Part shown: one piece after another, positions 49,731 to 64,000 of the stretch | How positions within the stretch are numbered: position 1 is the first letter of the stretch | Layout of the letters: every line of letters begins with the position of its first letter | NCBI GenBank assembly: GCA_036365515.1 | Contig: CM070875.1 | Span: 99,706,628-99,770,627 of the forward strand | Source: Torymus aiolomorphi | Lineage: Eukaryota > Arthropoda > Insecta > Hymenoptera > Torymidae | Reading direction: 5' to 3' | DNA length: 64,000 nucleotides | Made by a program: the position numbers and the translations under genes | Notes under the pieces: model-generated | The model's input: the letters and a program-made list of their open reading frames with translations, nothing else | The model's database searches: none | Told to the model about the DNA's origin: nothing

Positions 49731-50974
49731 ATTATTGTTCTTAGTGTCATGGAAAGTTTATTGTAATGATTAATAAAAAGTACTCAAGATAGGTCTGTCA
49801 CTTATAATGAAGTGAAAAAAGTTCAACGACTTAACGCGTTTTAGGCACGACAGCTACTCAGAAGAGCTTGATTTATTATTTACTTTTATTGCTAATTCCA
49901 ATAGTAGAGCACTCCGTCATTTTTGTTTAAATGCTCTCCAAAATAGGTCTGGTACCTACCATGTCTTAAAAGAAGTTGGACAGTTTCTTGTTATAAGCTT
50001 TAATTTTTTCTAATACTACGAAAAGATACTGTAATTATTGTTGCTAATATCATGGAAAGAATATTGTAATTATTTATTTAAAATACTCCTTTCAAAATAG
50101 GTTTGGGACCTATAATGAAATGGAAAAAGTTCAACAGCTTTACTCTTTTTAGACACGATGACCAGTCAGAAGAGTTTGATTATTTACCATTATTGCTAAT
50201 AGTAACAAAAGAACATTGCAACATTTTTTATAAAATATCCTCTCAAAATGGATCTTGTACCTATAACGTGAGAAAGGGTGTTGACAATTTTCACTATAAG
50301 TTTCAATCGCTGCTAAGCCATTTCAAAGAATAATGTAATTATTGATCTTAGTACCATACAAAGTATATTCTAATTTTTTTGTAAAAAGCAATACTCTCAA
50401 TATAGGTCTATAATGAAGTGAAAAAAGTTCCACGGCTTTATGGTTATTAGACACGATCACTACTCAGAAGAGCTTTATTATTTAGTATTATTACTAATTC
50501 TAATAGAAGAACACTGCGTAATTTTTGCTTAAATACTCTCCAAAATAGGTCTGGAACTATCACGGCATGAAGGCAGTTTGACATTTTTTTGTTAGAAGTT
50601 TTTATTTTTTCTAATACTATGGAAAAATACTGTAATTATTGTTGTTAATACCATGGAAAAAATATTGCAATTATTTGTTGAAAATACTCCTTTTCAGATT
50701 GGTCTGGTAGCTATAATGAGGTCAAAAAAGTATAACGGCTTTACGCTTTTTAGACACGGACGCTAGTCGGAAGAGCCTGATTATTATTATTGCTAATACT
50801 AATACAAAAAACCTGCTCCATTTCGGTAAAATACTTCTTTCAAAGTAGGTCTGGTATCTGTAAGGGAAATTATTCTCCTGTAAAGAGATCTTGGAAATTT
50901 CACTGTTTTTGCTGCAACTATTTTATGATTGTTAATACATAGGTCTGATGGTACCTATAATGACATCAAGTAAT

Positions 50975-51057
<83 letters not shown>

Positions 51058-51500
51058 GCAACACATTAATTTATACAAAATGTCCGCCTCAAAATAGGTT
51101 TAGCACCTATAATGAGATAAAAAAAGTGATTGGCTTTATTGTTGTTTATTGTATACCGTTGCAATATTTATAAAAAAGAATGCTGCATTTATTTTCATAA
51201 ATTACTTCTCCATAAATAGGTCTGGTACCTATAAGTGAATCTATCAAGTTTGACAGCTTTTCCGACTTTTAATTACAGATAACACTATCTAAATATGACT
51301 GTTATTGCTACAAATATTTTATTCTTGTGAATAACGCACAAAGAATACTTTATTGCTTTTACGAAATACTTCTCTCAATATAGATCTGTTACCAATAATG
51401 AATAAAATAACTTTGTCAGATTTGATGTATTTTTTTTATCATTATTAAAGCCATAATTTTTATAAAAAATGCTCCTCAAGATATGTCTGATACCTATAAC
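49730..51500. repeat. Diverged ~150/300-bp tandem repeat
   Basis: AGGTCTGGTACCTATAATGA-type cores recur about 13 times from 49792 to 51484. A CAGAAGAGCTTGATTATTTA-type block recurs every ~300 bp (49857, 50167, 50465, 50768), so the basic unit is dimeric. A TA tract interrupts at 50979-51054. Confidence 0.75.
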
Positions 51501-52395
51501 AGGGCAAAAGCGTCAACAACTTTTCCCGTATTTTCTTTTTATTATTTTAAAAAACTTGTATTTCTGAAAAAAATTTTTTCTAAATATAGGTAAGACTACA
51601 CCGAAAACTTCAATATTGTTTTTCATAATTTTTGATCTGATACTCGCCAAAGGGAACATTTATTTTTTTTTTATAACTGTCTCTTCCATTTGGCTTGTAA
51701 TAGAAATTTGGATATCTTAGCGCCATTTATCAGTTGATTCTGATTTTAAAACTAGATAGGTGGCGCTATCATCTGTTTCAAAAATATATATGTACTACTG
51801 AATGGTGGCGCTGCAAATGCCTTTTTTACTTCTTTTTGACTACGACATCCCCTCTTGAAAATTCCAATTCACTGACCACCGGTGAACAGTGAGCGCACAC
51901 CAGCCCCGACTATCACGGTGGCACCTACGCGCTTCAGTAATAACCAGCTGTCAGCTGATATCTCGGTGCGGTCGACCGGGCCGTAATCGCGAGGACTGGA
52001 GCGGCCGACACGGGCCTCCCCTCCGTGGTTCGCGACTCGCGATTGCGTGTAAAATTTACGGTGGATCGTGTTTAAAAATTCTATATTGCTAATTCAGGAA
52101 GAAAGTGGGCTGTGCAAACCTGTGTGTTGGCGCAGGTAGAATAGGATAGAATAGGAATTTTTGTTTCTATATCCTACGTTCGATTTTTTAAAAGGCCATG
52201 ACTGTGTGTGTGTGTGTGTGTGTGTGTACGTGCGTGCGTGCGTGCGTGCGTGCGTGTGTGTGTGTGAAAAAATATTATATTTTATAAAAATCATACATTA
52301 CCTGTATCGTGTATATATTGTGCACGTATCCATTGTACACAAATTTTTAACCAATTGTAATTTAATTCTGTTTTATAATAAATAGAAAAATTTTA
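51501..52395. other. Non-coding with TG/CGTG microsatellite
   Basis: It contains TAGCGCCATTTATCA and GGTGGCGCTATCA as an inverted pair around 51720-51775, a GC-rich patch at 51860-52060, and a (TG)n(CGTG)n tract at 52203-52266. No gene is seen. Confidence 0.5.
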
Positions 52396-53275
52396 GCGTA
52401 TTTCGTCTATGCGCATATTGGTATTATAAAAATTGTACGTATTTCGTCTACACGCATTTTTGTATTCTAAAAATTCTGCGTATTTTGCCTATACGCATTT
52501 TCGATAATAAATAATTTTGCGTATTTAGCCTATACGCATTTTTGTATTCTACAAATTCTGCGTATTTTGCCTATACGCATTTTCGATAATAAATAATTTT
52601 TCCCATTTTGCCTATACGCATTTTCGATAATAAATAATTTTGCGTATTTCGCCTATACGTATTTTCGATAATAAATAATTTTGTGTCTTTCGCCTAATTG
52701 CATTTTGGTTAATAAATAATTTTGCGTATTTCACCTACACGCATTTTCGATAATAAATAATTTTGCGTATTTCGCCTATACGTATTTTTGTATTCTAAAA
52801 ATTCTGCGATTTCGCCTATACGCGTTTTGAATTATAAAAATGGTGCGTATTTCGTCTATAAGCATTTGTGTATTCTAAAAATTTTGCATAGTTTGCCTAT
52901 ACGCATTTTCGATAATAAATAACTTTGCATATTTCGCCTATACGCATTTTCGATAATAAATAACTTTGCGTATTTCACCTATACGCATTTTTGTATTATA
53001 AAAATAGTGCGTATTTCGCCTATATGCATTTTCGATAATAAATAATTTTGCGTATTTCGCCTATACGCATTTTTACATTATAAAAGTTGTGCGTATTTCG
53101 CCTATATGCGTTTTGAATTATAAAAATTATGCGTATTTCGGCTAGACGCATTTGTGTATTCTAAAAATTCTGCGTATTTCACCTATACGCATTTTCGATA
53201 ATAAATAATTTTGCGTATTTCGCCTATACGCATTTTCCATAATAAATAATTTTGCGTATTTCGCCTATACGCAAA
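52396..53275. repeat. ~41-bp minisatellite, about 21 units, each with a GCGTAT/ATACGC hairpin
   Basis: The typical unit is GCGTATTTCGCCTATACGCA plus TTTTCGATAATAAATAATTTT. The tail varies among three types (CGATAATAAATAATTTT, TGTATTCTAAAAATTCT, GAATTATAAAAATTG). The inverted hexamer GCGTAT...ATACGC is kept in nearly every unit. Confidence 0.9.
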
Positions 53276-53409
53276 AAAAATATTTTTAGCGTTTTTCTTT
53301 CAATATCTCTGTTGTGTTCTAATAAAGCACCATTTTACCTACATGCTGATTGTAGAATTTCAAAATTCTGTGAATTTTATACATCTATGGAAAGTATTTA
53401 TACGGAAAT

Positions 53410-56400
53410 TTATATCCTGCGATACGGAAAACTTAGTAGTTTCTGTTGTCGAAGTATGGTTACAGCATGATTTCTCATAATTGTTGCGTTTTGAGAATAT
53501 TTGGTATGTATAACGGATTTTTTTAAAGCTAAATCGACCATAAAAGCAAATGAATATACTCCACAACTTCTTGCATCTGGTTGTTGTGTTACTGGAGCAA
53601 AAAGTACATTCTCCCATTTTAATTGTGGATAACGATGACGTAAGTAATTTTTTTCAACGAGATGCAATTGTGTTGAATTTCTACGATTAAGGCTATCATA
53701 AATTTTCAAATATTTACCATCATAACGTATACAAATCCAGTGTTCAAAATCTGTGTGACCACCAATTATTTGCAGATGTATTTTTCCATGGTATCCTAAG
53801 AATCGTTCTGGTAAAAGATCGTAAAATTTAAAGTAGATTGTTGGGTGAATTTCATACTGTGGCTCTTTTGTCTTTAGTAATTTCAAAAATGATTCTATAC
53901 TGTCGTCATTGAGTAGATTTTCGATATTCAAAATATTGTTATACACGTCATCCATATTAATATCGACGTACAATGCCGCTAAAACATTTCTTTGATATTC
54001 GATCGATTCAGCATTTCTTTCGCTCGTACACCTATGTATGTGGCTATCATCCACTTCCACTGAGGATTCCTTGTCTGTACTGCTATGAAGAGCAACATTC
54101 GCATCTGTAATTATGGATGGCTTAGTGCGCTTTCGTTTACCCTTACTTTGGAATGTTCCTTTCCTTTTTCTTGTTCTGTTGCCTTCAAAAGTGTTCGATG
54201 TATCCACACATTTTTCTTGAAGTTCTGACACCTTTTCAACAGCTTTGTATTGTTGTTCTCTCTGTGCCTCCAAAATATAATCTGGTTCTCGAAGTGTCAT
54301 GTTACGATTGTAACGACTGTCTAATAATTCAGGTAATAAGCAGTCAAAGTAAAATCTTCTTAAAGGTTCAGTCATCCTGTTCTCCCAGAAGTCATCACCA
54401 CGTTCAACTTTAACACACTTAATGTCTTTCTTCGTACAAAGAGCAAATACACAATACTCTCTGTTAGTGATGTGTAATTGACCTTGGACTTGATAATAAT
54501 ATTCGTGAGCCTGATTCATTTTATTAATATCTTCTTTACTAAAGATTCTTCTTATGTTTGGTTTCTTTTTCAGAGCCTGCAGTACTGTCAAATTGGCAGC
54601 AGAAATAGGATTCACGAATTCTACAATACCATTGTCATCTATAAAACCTCCTATAGATGCTCCTAAGTATTCATCTTTCGCATCAATAACCAAACCAGCA
54701 GCCTCAATATTGTGACTTAATTTTTTGGACAACCTAGTTCGTGAAGTAGCTTCATTTTCGATCTCGTACCTTAGTGCTGTAAGGCTTAAAACTGGTGGAT
54801 AAAGGATGCTTTTAACAATAGTAGCACACGAAGTACTATTTTTCTTTCGACAAATTTTGTCGAAATTTGAAGCCATCAACAATTCACTTTTTTTTTGATA
54901 CCATAAATCGCATTCGCTTTGATTGACTGTTGCACGTTCAATTTCAGCTTGGTTAGCTTGATCCTTTTTGAGTTTTTCTAAGTGTTGTTGAACTAAAATT
55001 TCATATGCTTCTGGACTGATATCTGGACGATTAGCACCTTCTCCATAATCTTCCTTTCCACTTTCAACATATCTTCTGCGTCGCCTTCCTTGGAGCGTTC
55101 GCAAAATTTTCTTTTGTTCAATTTTTCTCTTAGCTTTTTCTTCCATTGATATAATAATGCTTGAAGGCTCATATCCACAATTGACGTTCAATTTCGATAA
55201 AAGGGATTGCGTGTTGTATTGAATAACTGCACCTTGAACTCTGACATAATATGAATCTCTTTGACCATAATTGATACGCTTTGCTCCTACCATTTTAGCA
55301 ACAATAGCATTAAAAGATTCTACGTGATTGCTAGTTTCAGATTTCAATAAACTTCGAGCATGACAACTGAAATCATATACAGCTTGTTGAATAGTCGTGT
55401 ACATCCCCGTTACTTTTAATGTTGGAATCCAATTTTTCTCATTTCTGATTTTCCGTTTACAAGGTACCTGATACTTTCGACATTGAGCGTGATCTCCGAA
55501 ACAATGATGAATAGAATTCATGATTTGACGTTGTAAACTTGTCACTTCCAAATCTACATCTCTTTGATTTCTTTTAATTTTTATCAGCGCCACAATGTGT
55601 TGCCTAATTTTGAAAGAACACTTTTTTACATACTCTCGAAATGACTTTACATTTCCCCTTGGCAGAGTATGCGTCAATCTTCCTCTAGAAGCATCCACAA
55701 TTTTATTGCACATATTTCTGAGTAAATGGTTTGTACATTCAATTTTTTCTACTCGTACTCCATATGCTCGATAAGGATTGCTGTCTAATATTGCCTTGTA
55801 AACACTGCTGTCACCGTCACCTATAACTGTTTTATAAATTAATTTGTGCTTTTCTACGCTTTCCAAAAATCCTTGTGCAATAATGTCCTTTTCCATAAAA
55901 CTTGAGCTTTGTTCACGACCCCAATTTTTATAACAATCGTGTTCTTTCGGAGTATAACCTTTCCTTTCAGCAAGGTCGCAGACATAGCACTGCTTATTGC
56001 GCACTCCAACGTACAAAACTTTTTTTGTCCGACATCCTATAATAGCTGCACAACCAGACAAAGAATCAAATTTTCCGCTTATGTATGTTCTTTTTAACCA
56101 AGATCCATCAACTTGAACAGTAATAAATGGTATTCCATCAATTACGTCGCCTTCCGCTATGGCTAGTTCTCTTTCTATCTCAGCTGCTTCGTTCATTGTT
56201 TCTTCAGCAGTTTCTTTAAAACTTTTTACTAATTTCTGTCTATGGTCTCTGTATGTAACGTGAGACATACATTTAAAACCCATACTGGAAAACTCTTGTT
56301 TCAATTCAGAAAATCCAGTTCCTGCTGTTATTGTTCCAGATAATGCACCATCGTTCAAGGGCATAAGTGGACCATTTTTGTCGATAAGGTTAACCCATTT

Positions 56401-57041
56401 AACATAACGACAGTGATTACAAACAAACTTCAATTTGGAACATAATCCCTCATCTCTACATTTTTCGTAATAAATATCATGAAAACTGCACTGTTCACAG
56501 AATCCATGCTCGATATGCATTGCACGCAATTCCTCATAAAAATACATTGGATCAGTGATTCTTCGACCTTCAAACATTCTATGCCTCATTTCGTGTTCTG
56601 ATTCCATCAAGTCATTTGGAACCAGTAGCGGCTGACATGTTGGCGATTCTTGTGAAAGGGAATTCGATCTTGATGACGCCGGGGATCCGCTGTCAATTTG
56701 CGATAGCTGCAATGTAGGTTGCATAGTTGGGCAAATATACCTATCTTCATTAAATACACTTCCTTCAACTTCCATTCTTGCAAAGAACGATCTAGGCAAC
56801 TCTTGTTCAGGAAGGCTTCCATTTTGTGTCAATGTAGATTCTACTTCTACAGGCTGCAAATTAGTCGTAGGGCTTTCCTCGTCTTCTACACATCCAACAA
56901 AATTATCGAATCGCATCGATTCATCCGCAACAAGTGTTTTACTGCCATTCTCACGAAAGTCGTCTTTACCGCTTCCTGGATGTTCATGAATATTGCCATT
57001 CGTACCTTCACCTTCTTCTTTTCCTTTACTTCTCTCCAATC
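53410..57041 (-). CDS. MULE-type DDE transposase fused to YqaJ-like nuclease and Ulp1-like protease
   Basis: About 1209 open codons. A Cys-rich zinc-ribbon-like region (residues 181-210) precedes the transposase core: D311 in VQVDGSWLKR, D408/D410 in IGDGDSSVYKA, E574 in NHVESFNA, with the KNWGREQSSSFMEKDI block of insect Mutator-like transposases. Residues 715-905 form a YqaJ/phage-exonuclease-like domain (ASNFDKIC, YYYQVQGQL, FYFDCLLPEL). Its usual SPDG and ExK catalytic signatures read SIGG and EFV, so nuclease activity is doubtful. Residues 1060-1175 are Ulp1/C48-like: H1100, D1115, Q1153, C1159. No ATG exists before residue 42; an acceptor-like TTATTACAG at 57042 suggests an upstream exon. 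An adjacent minisatellite lies past the 3' end. Confidence 0.8.
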
Positions 57042-57600
57042 TGTAATAATTTTAATAATGTAAATTTCTACTAATATTATGAAAACAGAACATTTTTGTA
57101 ATCGTACAAAACTAGCTTAAGGGTCTACTTTATTGGCACCAGAACAATAATTTTTTTTTAATAAATGTAATAAAGAAAATCACAAAATTTTTAATTCGTA
57201 ATTTAAAATCAGCTGGGATGTCAAATTTAAATAAAATAAAATAATTTTAATCAAATTTTCAAAATTCAGTATGGTTAATCAAATATGGTGGACCACTGTA
57301 TTGAAAATCTTATGTCAAAGTCTTACTCAGTGACATTAAAGATCCTGTATTGGGGGCCATATTGAAATTATTACATTAGAATTTGAAAATCTTGTAACTG
57401 ACTTGTAATCAGCGACAACGAAAATAAAGTATGCATTTAATTTTTATCCACAAGATTATCCGGTTGAATGTGTTCCCCAGCGAGTACCTCAGACTCAGGC
57501 ACGCGATCTGCACGAGTCTTGAGAGACGGGGAGTCTCCCGAGTAACTCGTGAAGTAGATCGATACACGGACTTAGAAATATCACGCTCCAATAATAGATA
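57042..57600. other. AT-rich flank of the transposase gene
   Basis: No ORF of note. Terminal inverted repeats for the transposase element were not found by eye. The stretch at 57290 (CAAATATGGTGGACC) is repeat-like. Confidence 0.4.
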
Positions 57601-57609
57601 AACTTGGAC

Positions 57610-58056
57610 GTCGGCAGAACGGTGCGCCAATGGAAGCTGCAGTTCACCGGCGGAAAAGGTATAGTTGCATCAAAGAATTTATCGAGCGGCATTGCTGTCG
57701 TCGCAAGAATTGGGCAGACTTAAGAAGATTTTTGCGTTGCCACACGTCGCTGCTATGTAGTCAACAAGCGATTTCAGCAGCGATTTGCCAACGAAGCGCA
57801 AGCTCATACATAGGGTAAGGAAGAACTGGTACGAGATTATAATATTGTGTCTAATTCTCACCATTTTCAACAAGTTCGAGGAGCTTGGGATGATCAGAGA
57901 CAACTCAAGCATATCTACAAAAGTATGCTCCTCGAATTACAACAAATGGTGCCGCAAGGAACAATAATCGATATAGATACTCTCTTGGAGCTCGCGCGAC
58001 AAGTGGAAGCGCTATGGGAGGCACTTCGCTCGTGCGAAAAACGTCACATGAAGTAA
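57610..58056 (+). pseudogene. Decayed retroelement gag-like fragment
   Basis: The translation shows VRQWKLQFTGGKG, then RFQQRFANEAQAHT, GKEELVRDY, ILTIFNKFEE and a terminal helix ending RSCEKRHMK, in three different frames with stops between. The order and spacing resemble an insect LTR-retrotransposon gag core (qWxLxFsG...F..RFg...A..R.QG.eE.v.dY). No RT is nearby. Confidence 0.45.
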
Positions 58057-59499
58057 ATTATCACCTTCCGTACCAGTATCGAAATGTATTATTTTTAAAC
58101 GTCTCCTTTTATCTACACTTTTCCTCTTCTCACTTATTCAGTGCACTAACTCGTAAAAACAATGAGTGAGAAATAAAAGATTTAGTGGTACTATATATAG
58201 GTCTATTTTTTTTTTAATCCTTAATAAGGTATCGGTTCTGGGCCACGTCCTCGATACATAGGTTTATATTCCTTGTTATCACATAAGACATAAGTACTGC
58301 AACATTACCGTCTGCTCCGTATATTTTGACACTTGATAGTCGCGCCGACAAATAAATTCTAATTTTGTACGTTACAAAAATGTCCTTTTTTATTAATCAA
58401 AATGACTTGCTGTGTTGTTGAATTTAAGGGGATGTAGGAGCGAACTTTGCCGATAGTGACCCCCACCTCGAGAATTTTGAAATTTACTTCGTGATATTGA
58501 AAATGAAGTTGCTAACGATTTGTTATCGTGTAAAGAATGCGGGATCACAGCATTTTCAATAATCAAAATGTTTAATAATTTATGTAATGCAATATTCTTA
58601 AAATTGACGCGTGGAGTTACGTAAAAGTGACGGTCATCTTGCAATTTTCTATGTGAAACGGCATCCTCACCTCGCGTCGTATTTCCTATTGTTTGTCTCA
58701 ACTAAAAATTATTAAATGCTGTGAAAATAACATTTATAAATATTCCTTATTATAAAAAGAACACGCGATCACCGCATTTTTTTGCTTTACAATGGTATAC
58801 TTTTTTTATTTATGATATTCTATTTTTGAGGTTAGGAAAATTTCAATCACCGTGGCTACGATATCACCTTAAATACTTACCGACGAGACCACTTTCTTGA
58901 TTTCTGCCGACTGAAGTTTGCTTTTTTCGAGCCCATGATGTGAACTTGCAGGTGTTACTCAATTAAATATGTACGCAATAGACTTATCACTTTTTTGTCT
59001 TACTTTGCGACGAAAAACTTTACTTATTAGATAAAGACTAAAGTGATTTTCGCCAAATCGATGAGCTATCTCGGTGAGCAATACACGCGATACAAGAGGT
59101 TTCCACCAATCGGAGAGCTTCTTTAAAACAAAAACCGGCTATATAAAGAATCAAGACCCAGGGCGGGAGATGTAAGGCAGATTCAAATGAGTTAAGATTT
59201 GATTTCCTTTTTTTAAAGGAATTTTAAGATAAGTGTGATAAAATCTTAGTAATTTTATAAAGTACGTAAAATGTCAATCGATACAAAGATAACAAAGGCA
59301 CATGTAGCGCGCTAATTAACCCTAGTTTTCGATCATTCGCTCGCTTGTTCACTTGCTTACTTGCTCGTGACGTGTCTCATGACTAGACCGGACTTCCGTA
59401 ATTCGTACTGTACATATACGAACACAGTAATAATACTTAGCTCTTTGGCTGACAGTGGATTAGGCTTGTCAGCCCTTTATACAACAGGTGCAAGCGCGA

Positions 59500-59500
<1 letters not shown>
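58057..59500. other. Intergenic DNA, no gene seen
   Basis: The minus frame at 58393-58701 (102 codons) shows no domain. The rest is AT-rich. Confidence 0.45.
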
Positions 59501-61970
<2,470 letters not shown>

Positions 61971-63020
61971 TAGGGAAGCGTGCTTATTAATCTACCCTTC
62001 TATTCTTTCAACTTATATGACAAGAATGTCTGTCTCTCTATCTCTCTCTCTAGCTTATGCCTACGTTAATTATATATCATTGTCTAGGATAAAATACTGC
62101 TGCGGACGACATCACGACATCATAATCTAGTTCTAGTATATAGTGCTGATTTGGTTTCACTTCCTGGAAGGTGATGGAATGTTGTTGTTATAATCATATC
62201 TCACAGCAATAGAGTACGAATCTACATAAAAATCGGCGTCATCGGTCCTGTGGTCTTCATATCTTCAGGCAAGTTGCTCGCTGTAAGAACGCGTACTCTA
62301 AAGCTATAACTAACAGTATTACTTGATCCCCACATTCTTGTCTTATACTGAAGCGCGACATTTCTGCCTTCTTCACCCTCAGCTATTACTTACTACGTAT
62401 GTCTGCCTAGGGCGAAGTGATCCCGCAGATGACTTCACGCTGGTACTGCAAAGAAACCCCGACTATTCGACCCAACTAAGAAGTGTTACTAACTAACTCT
62501 AGGAAGATAATATTGGAAAACAAACAGGAAAGCCACCTCTGCCGCATCTACTTGTCACTGCTTTATCAGAGCACAATAACCCTAATGATGACGAAGGGCA
62601 ATGATTATGACGTCTCTCTTCCTTTTCCACGGCTGAAAAAGTCCAAGATGAGGAAAAGAAAAATCAAAGATTTTGGGCATATCTGAATTTCTTATTGTTA
62701 CTTTTTTCCATTCCTGAGATCAGATCAGTTAGTAAGCAATAATTTAAGCTACTCATGGAGTTTTATAGAATGTATAAATCCTCTTAAATTAAATAACTTA
62801 AATTTCCTCTTATATTTCCTTTTTAAATTTTTAGATTTTTCAAGTACGACTGAAAGAACCGTTGCTTACCAATGATCCTATCTTTTTGTGCGCATACCCT
62901 TATCATGCTCATTGTATAATCTTACATGCATGACGTAGCGACTGTGAACCCTCCTTCCCATTCATTAAAATGAACAAAAAAGAAGCGTCTATAAGATGAA
63001 TTCTCTTTTTTGCCCAATAC
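61971..63020. other. Intergenic or intronic, no gene assigned
   Basis: Small frames only (67 codons at 62483). A short CT run ending in CTAG lies at 62035-62054. Confidence 0.4.
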
Positions 63021-63024
63021 TTAC

Positions 63025-63192
63025 GTTGTACACTTTCATCACCTCGGACTTTAGTTGTTGATTGTTGCTACTTTTTACATAGTCACCAAGACCACTGTTT
63101 TTTTGTTTTTCCTCCGTGATTTTCACCAATTTTCGAGTGCTATTGTGTTTTCTTTTCCAATTGTGATCAGGTGACGAAAGTTCTTCTCTCAT
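63025..63192 (-). CDS. Possible internal exon of an unidentified gene
   Basis: An open minus-strand stretch reading MREELSSPDHNWKRKHNSTR and on is bounded by an acceptor-like TTCTTAG and a consensus donor AAC/GTAAGTA. It is Lys/Ser-rich with no recognised domain. Neighbouring exons were not found. Confidence 0.35.
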
Positions 63193-63199
63193 CTAAGAA

Positions 63200-64000
63200 T
63201 TAATTATTTATTGCATAGTCATGTCTTGTAATAGTTTACAAAATGATGATCAACTTTATTTCTCAGCAGGCATCGAAATGAATGCCAAGTAGAAAGTGGT
63301 GTTCTATCAAATGTAAAAATTAAAAATATTTTTATTTTATAAGTACTTTTTTTTTTCTCCCGTTTAAATTCGATACGAAATTATATTTTAGAAGAAGAAT
63401 ATCTTGATTTCATCTGAAATCTCTTGATTCCAAAATAAACGGTAATATGACTACAGTCAAACTATTCGATTTGAAATGGATTAACTTATACAAATTATGT
63501 AATAAAATTATGATTAAATTGTTTTGTGTTATTTAAAGAAATCGAGTCATAAAATGCGAAATTTGTACGTGTCAGTCCATTAGTTTTCCGAAACGGCGCT
63601 GTATTGTGCATAATACAAAAACTTAGATTTGACAATACAAAATGAATCTGAAATTCTAATAATTTTAATCATTAGCATCGCAAATGTAGAAAAGTAGAAA
63701 TATATACCATTAAATTTGTTGTATAACAAAATAGATGTACATGATTATTACTATACATGATTATTACTATACTCTATAAATTATCATGAATCACCTAATT
63801 TTATACTTCTTACATTATAAGCACGACCGCATTACTCAGAGCAACTTTGTAATTTCGCAAATTTATTTGTAGCTATTACTTTATACGCAGAAATACCAAT
63901 TGATAGAATTAACTTCAACTACAACTTTTGTATTTAACTTTTTAAGTTAAAATCAAATCGTACTGAATGAGAGAAAAAAAATGAATATTTCTATGACTTA
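63200..64000. other. AT-rich sequence, nothing recognised
   Basis: CATGATTATTACTATA is duplicated in tandem at about 63740. No ORF is supported. Confidence 0.5.

Noticed and set aside
52396..53275. Regular repeat with alternating spacers, CRISPR-like at first glance
   Set aside because: Spacers fall into a few recurring types, the genome is eukaryotic and no cas gene exists; it is a minisatellite.
58393..58701. 102-codon minus frame
   Set aside because: No domain, no convincing promoter or splice sites; treated as chance.

Overview
The window is eukaryotic nuclear DNA, most likely from an insect and plausibly a hymenopteran. It is AT-rich, has spliced genes with GT-AG introns, and is packed with microsatellites, minisatellites, foldback elements and transposon-derived genes. 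No conserved host housekeeping gene was recognised. The hymenopteran assignment is inference from the look of the Polinton and repeat families, not a database result.

Layout. 1-3480 is a 178-bp satellite array. 5281-6633 holds an intact JmjC plus zinc-finger gene on the minus strand. 7765-8434 is a foldback MITE, and 8.5-11.8 kb is repeat-derived. The centrepiece is a complete Maverick/Polinton at 11873-30210 (18,338 bp). It has terminal inverted repeats starting AGTAGGTAAGCT and a perfect 6-bp target duplication TACAAC on both sides. A Harbinger-like MITE (30251-30489) sits just outside its right end. 30.5-35.4 kb holds nested foldback elements, long TA microsatellites and a four-exon coiled-coil gene (32754-35392). 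35556-40787 is a very large inverted repeat with tRNA-like heads, a 516-bp CT tract in one arm only and a solo LTR (39664-40337) in the other. 41-52 kb is mostly decayed repeat DNA. 52396-53275 is a minisatellite next to a 1209-codon ORF (53410-57039) that fuses a MULE-type DDE transposase, a YqaJ-like nuclease domain and an Ulp1-like protease. A decayed gag-like fragment lies at 57.6-58.1 kb. 59.5-62 kb is a tandemly repeated non-coding unit.

How the Polinton works as a unit. It encodes protein-primed family B polymerase and integrase (genome replication and integration), packaging ATPase, adenain-like protease, double jelly-roll major capsid, minor capsid, a PLA2-domain protein, a candidate fibre-like protein, a small candidate single-strand-binding protein, two diverged copies of an unrecognised Polinton protein, and a spliced proline/glutamine-rich gene next to the right terminus. 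Many genes seem to have their own TATA box. At five junctions that TATA box is embedded in the last codons or stop codon of the upstream gene. Three divergent promoters carry GAAnnTTC heat-shock-element-like motifs. Two strand ends carry a related ~95-nt three-way-junction stem-loop. The copy is not intact: the integrase and polymerase each have one in-frame stop, one late gene is broken by a perfect 57-bp palindrome, and the PLA2 and protease frames lack a clean ATG.
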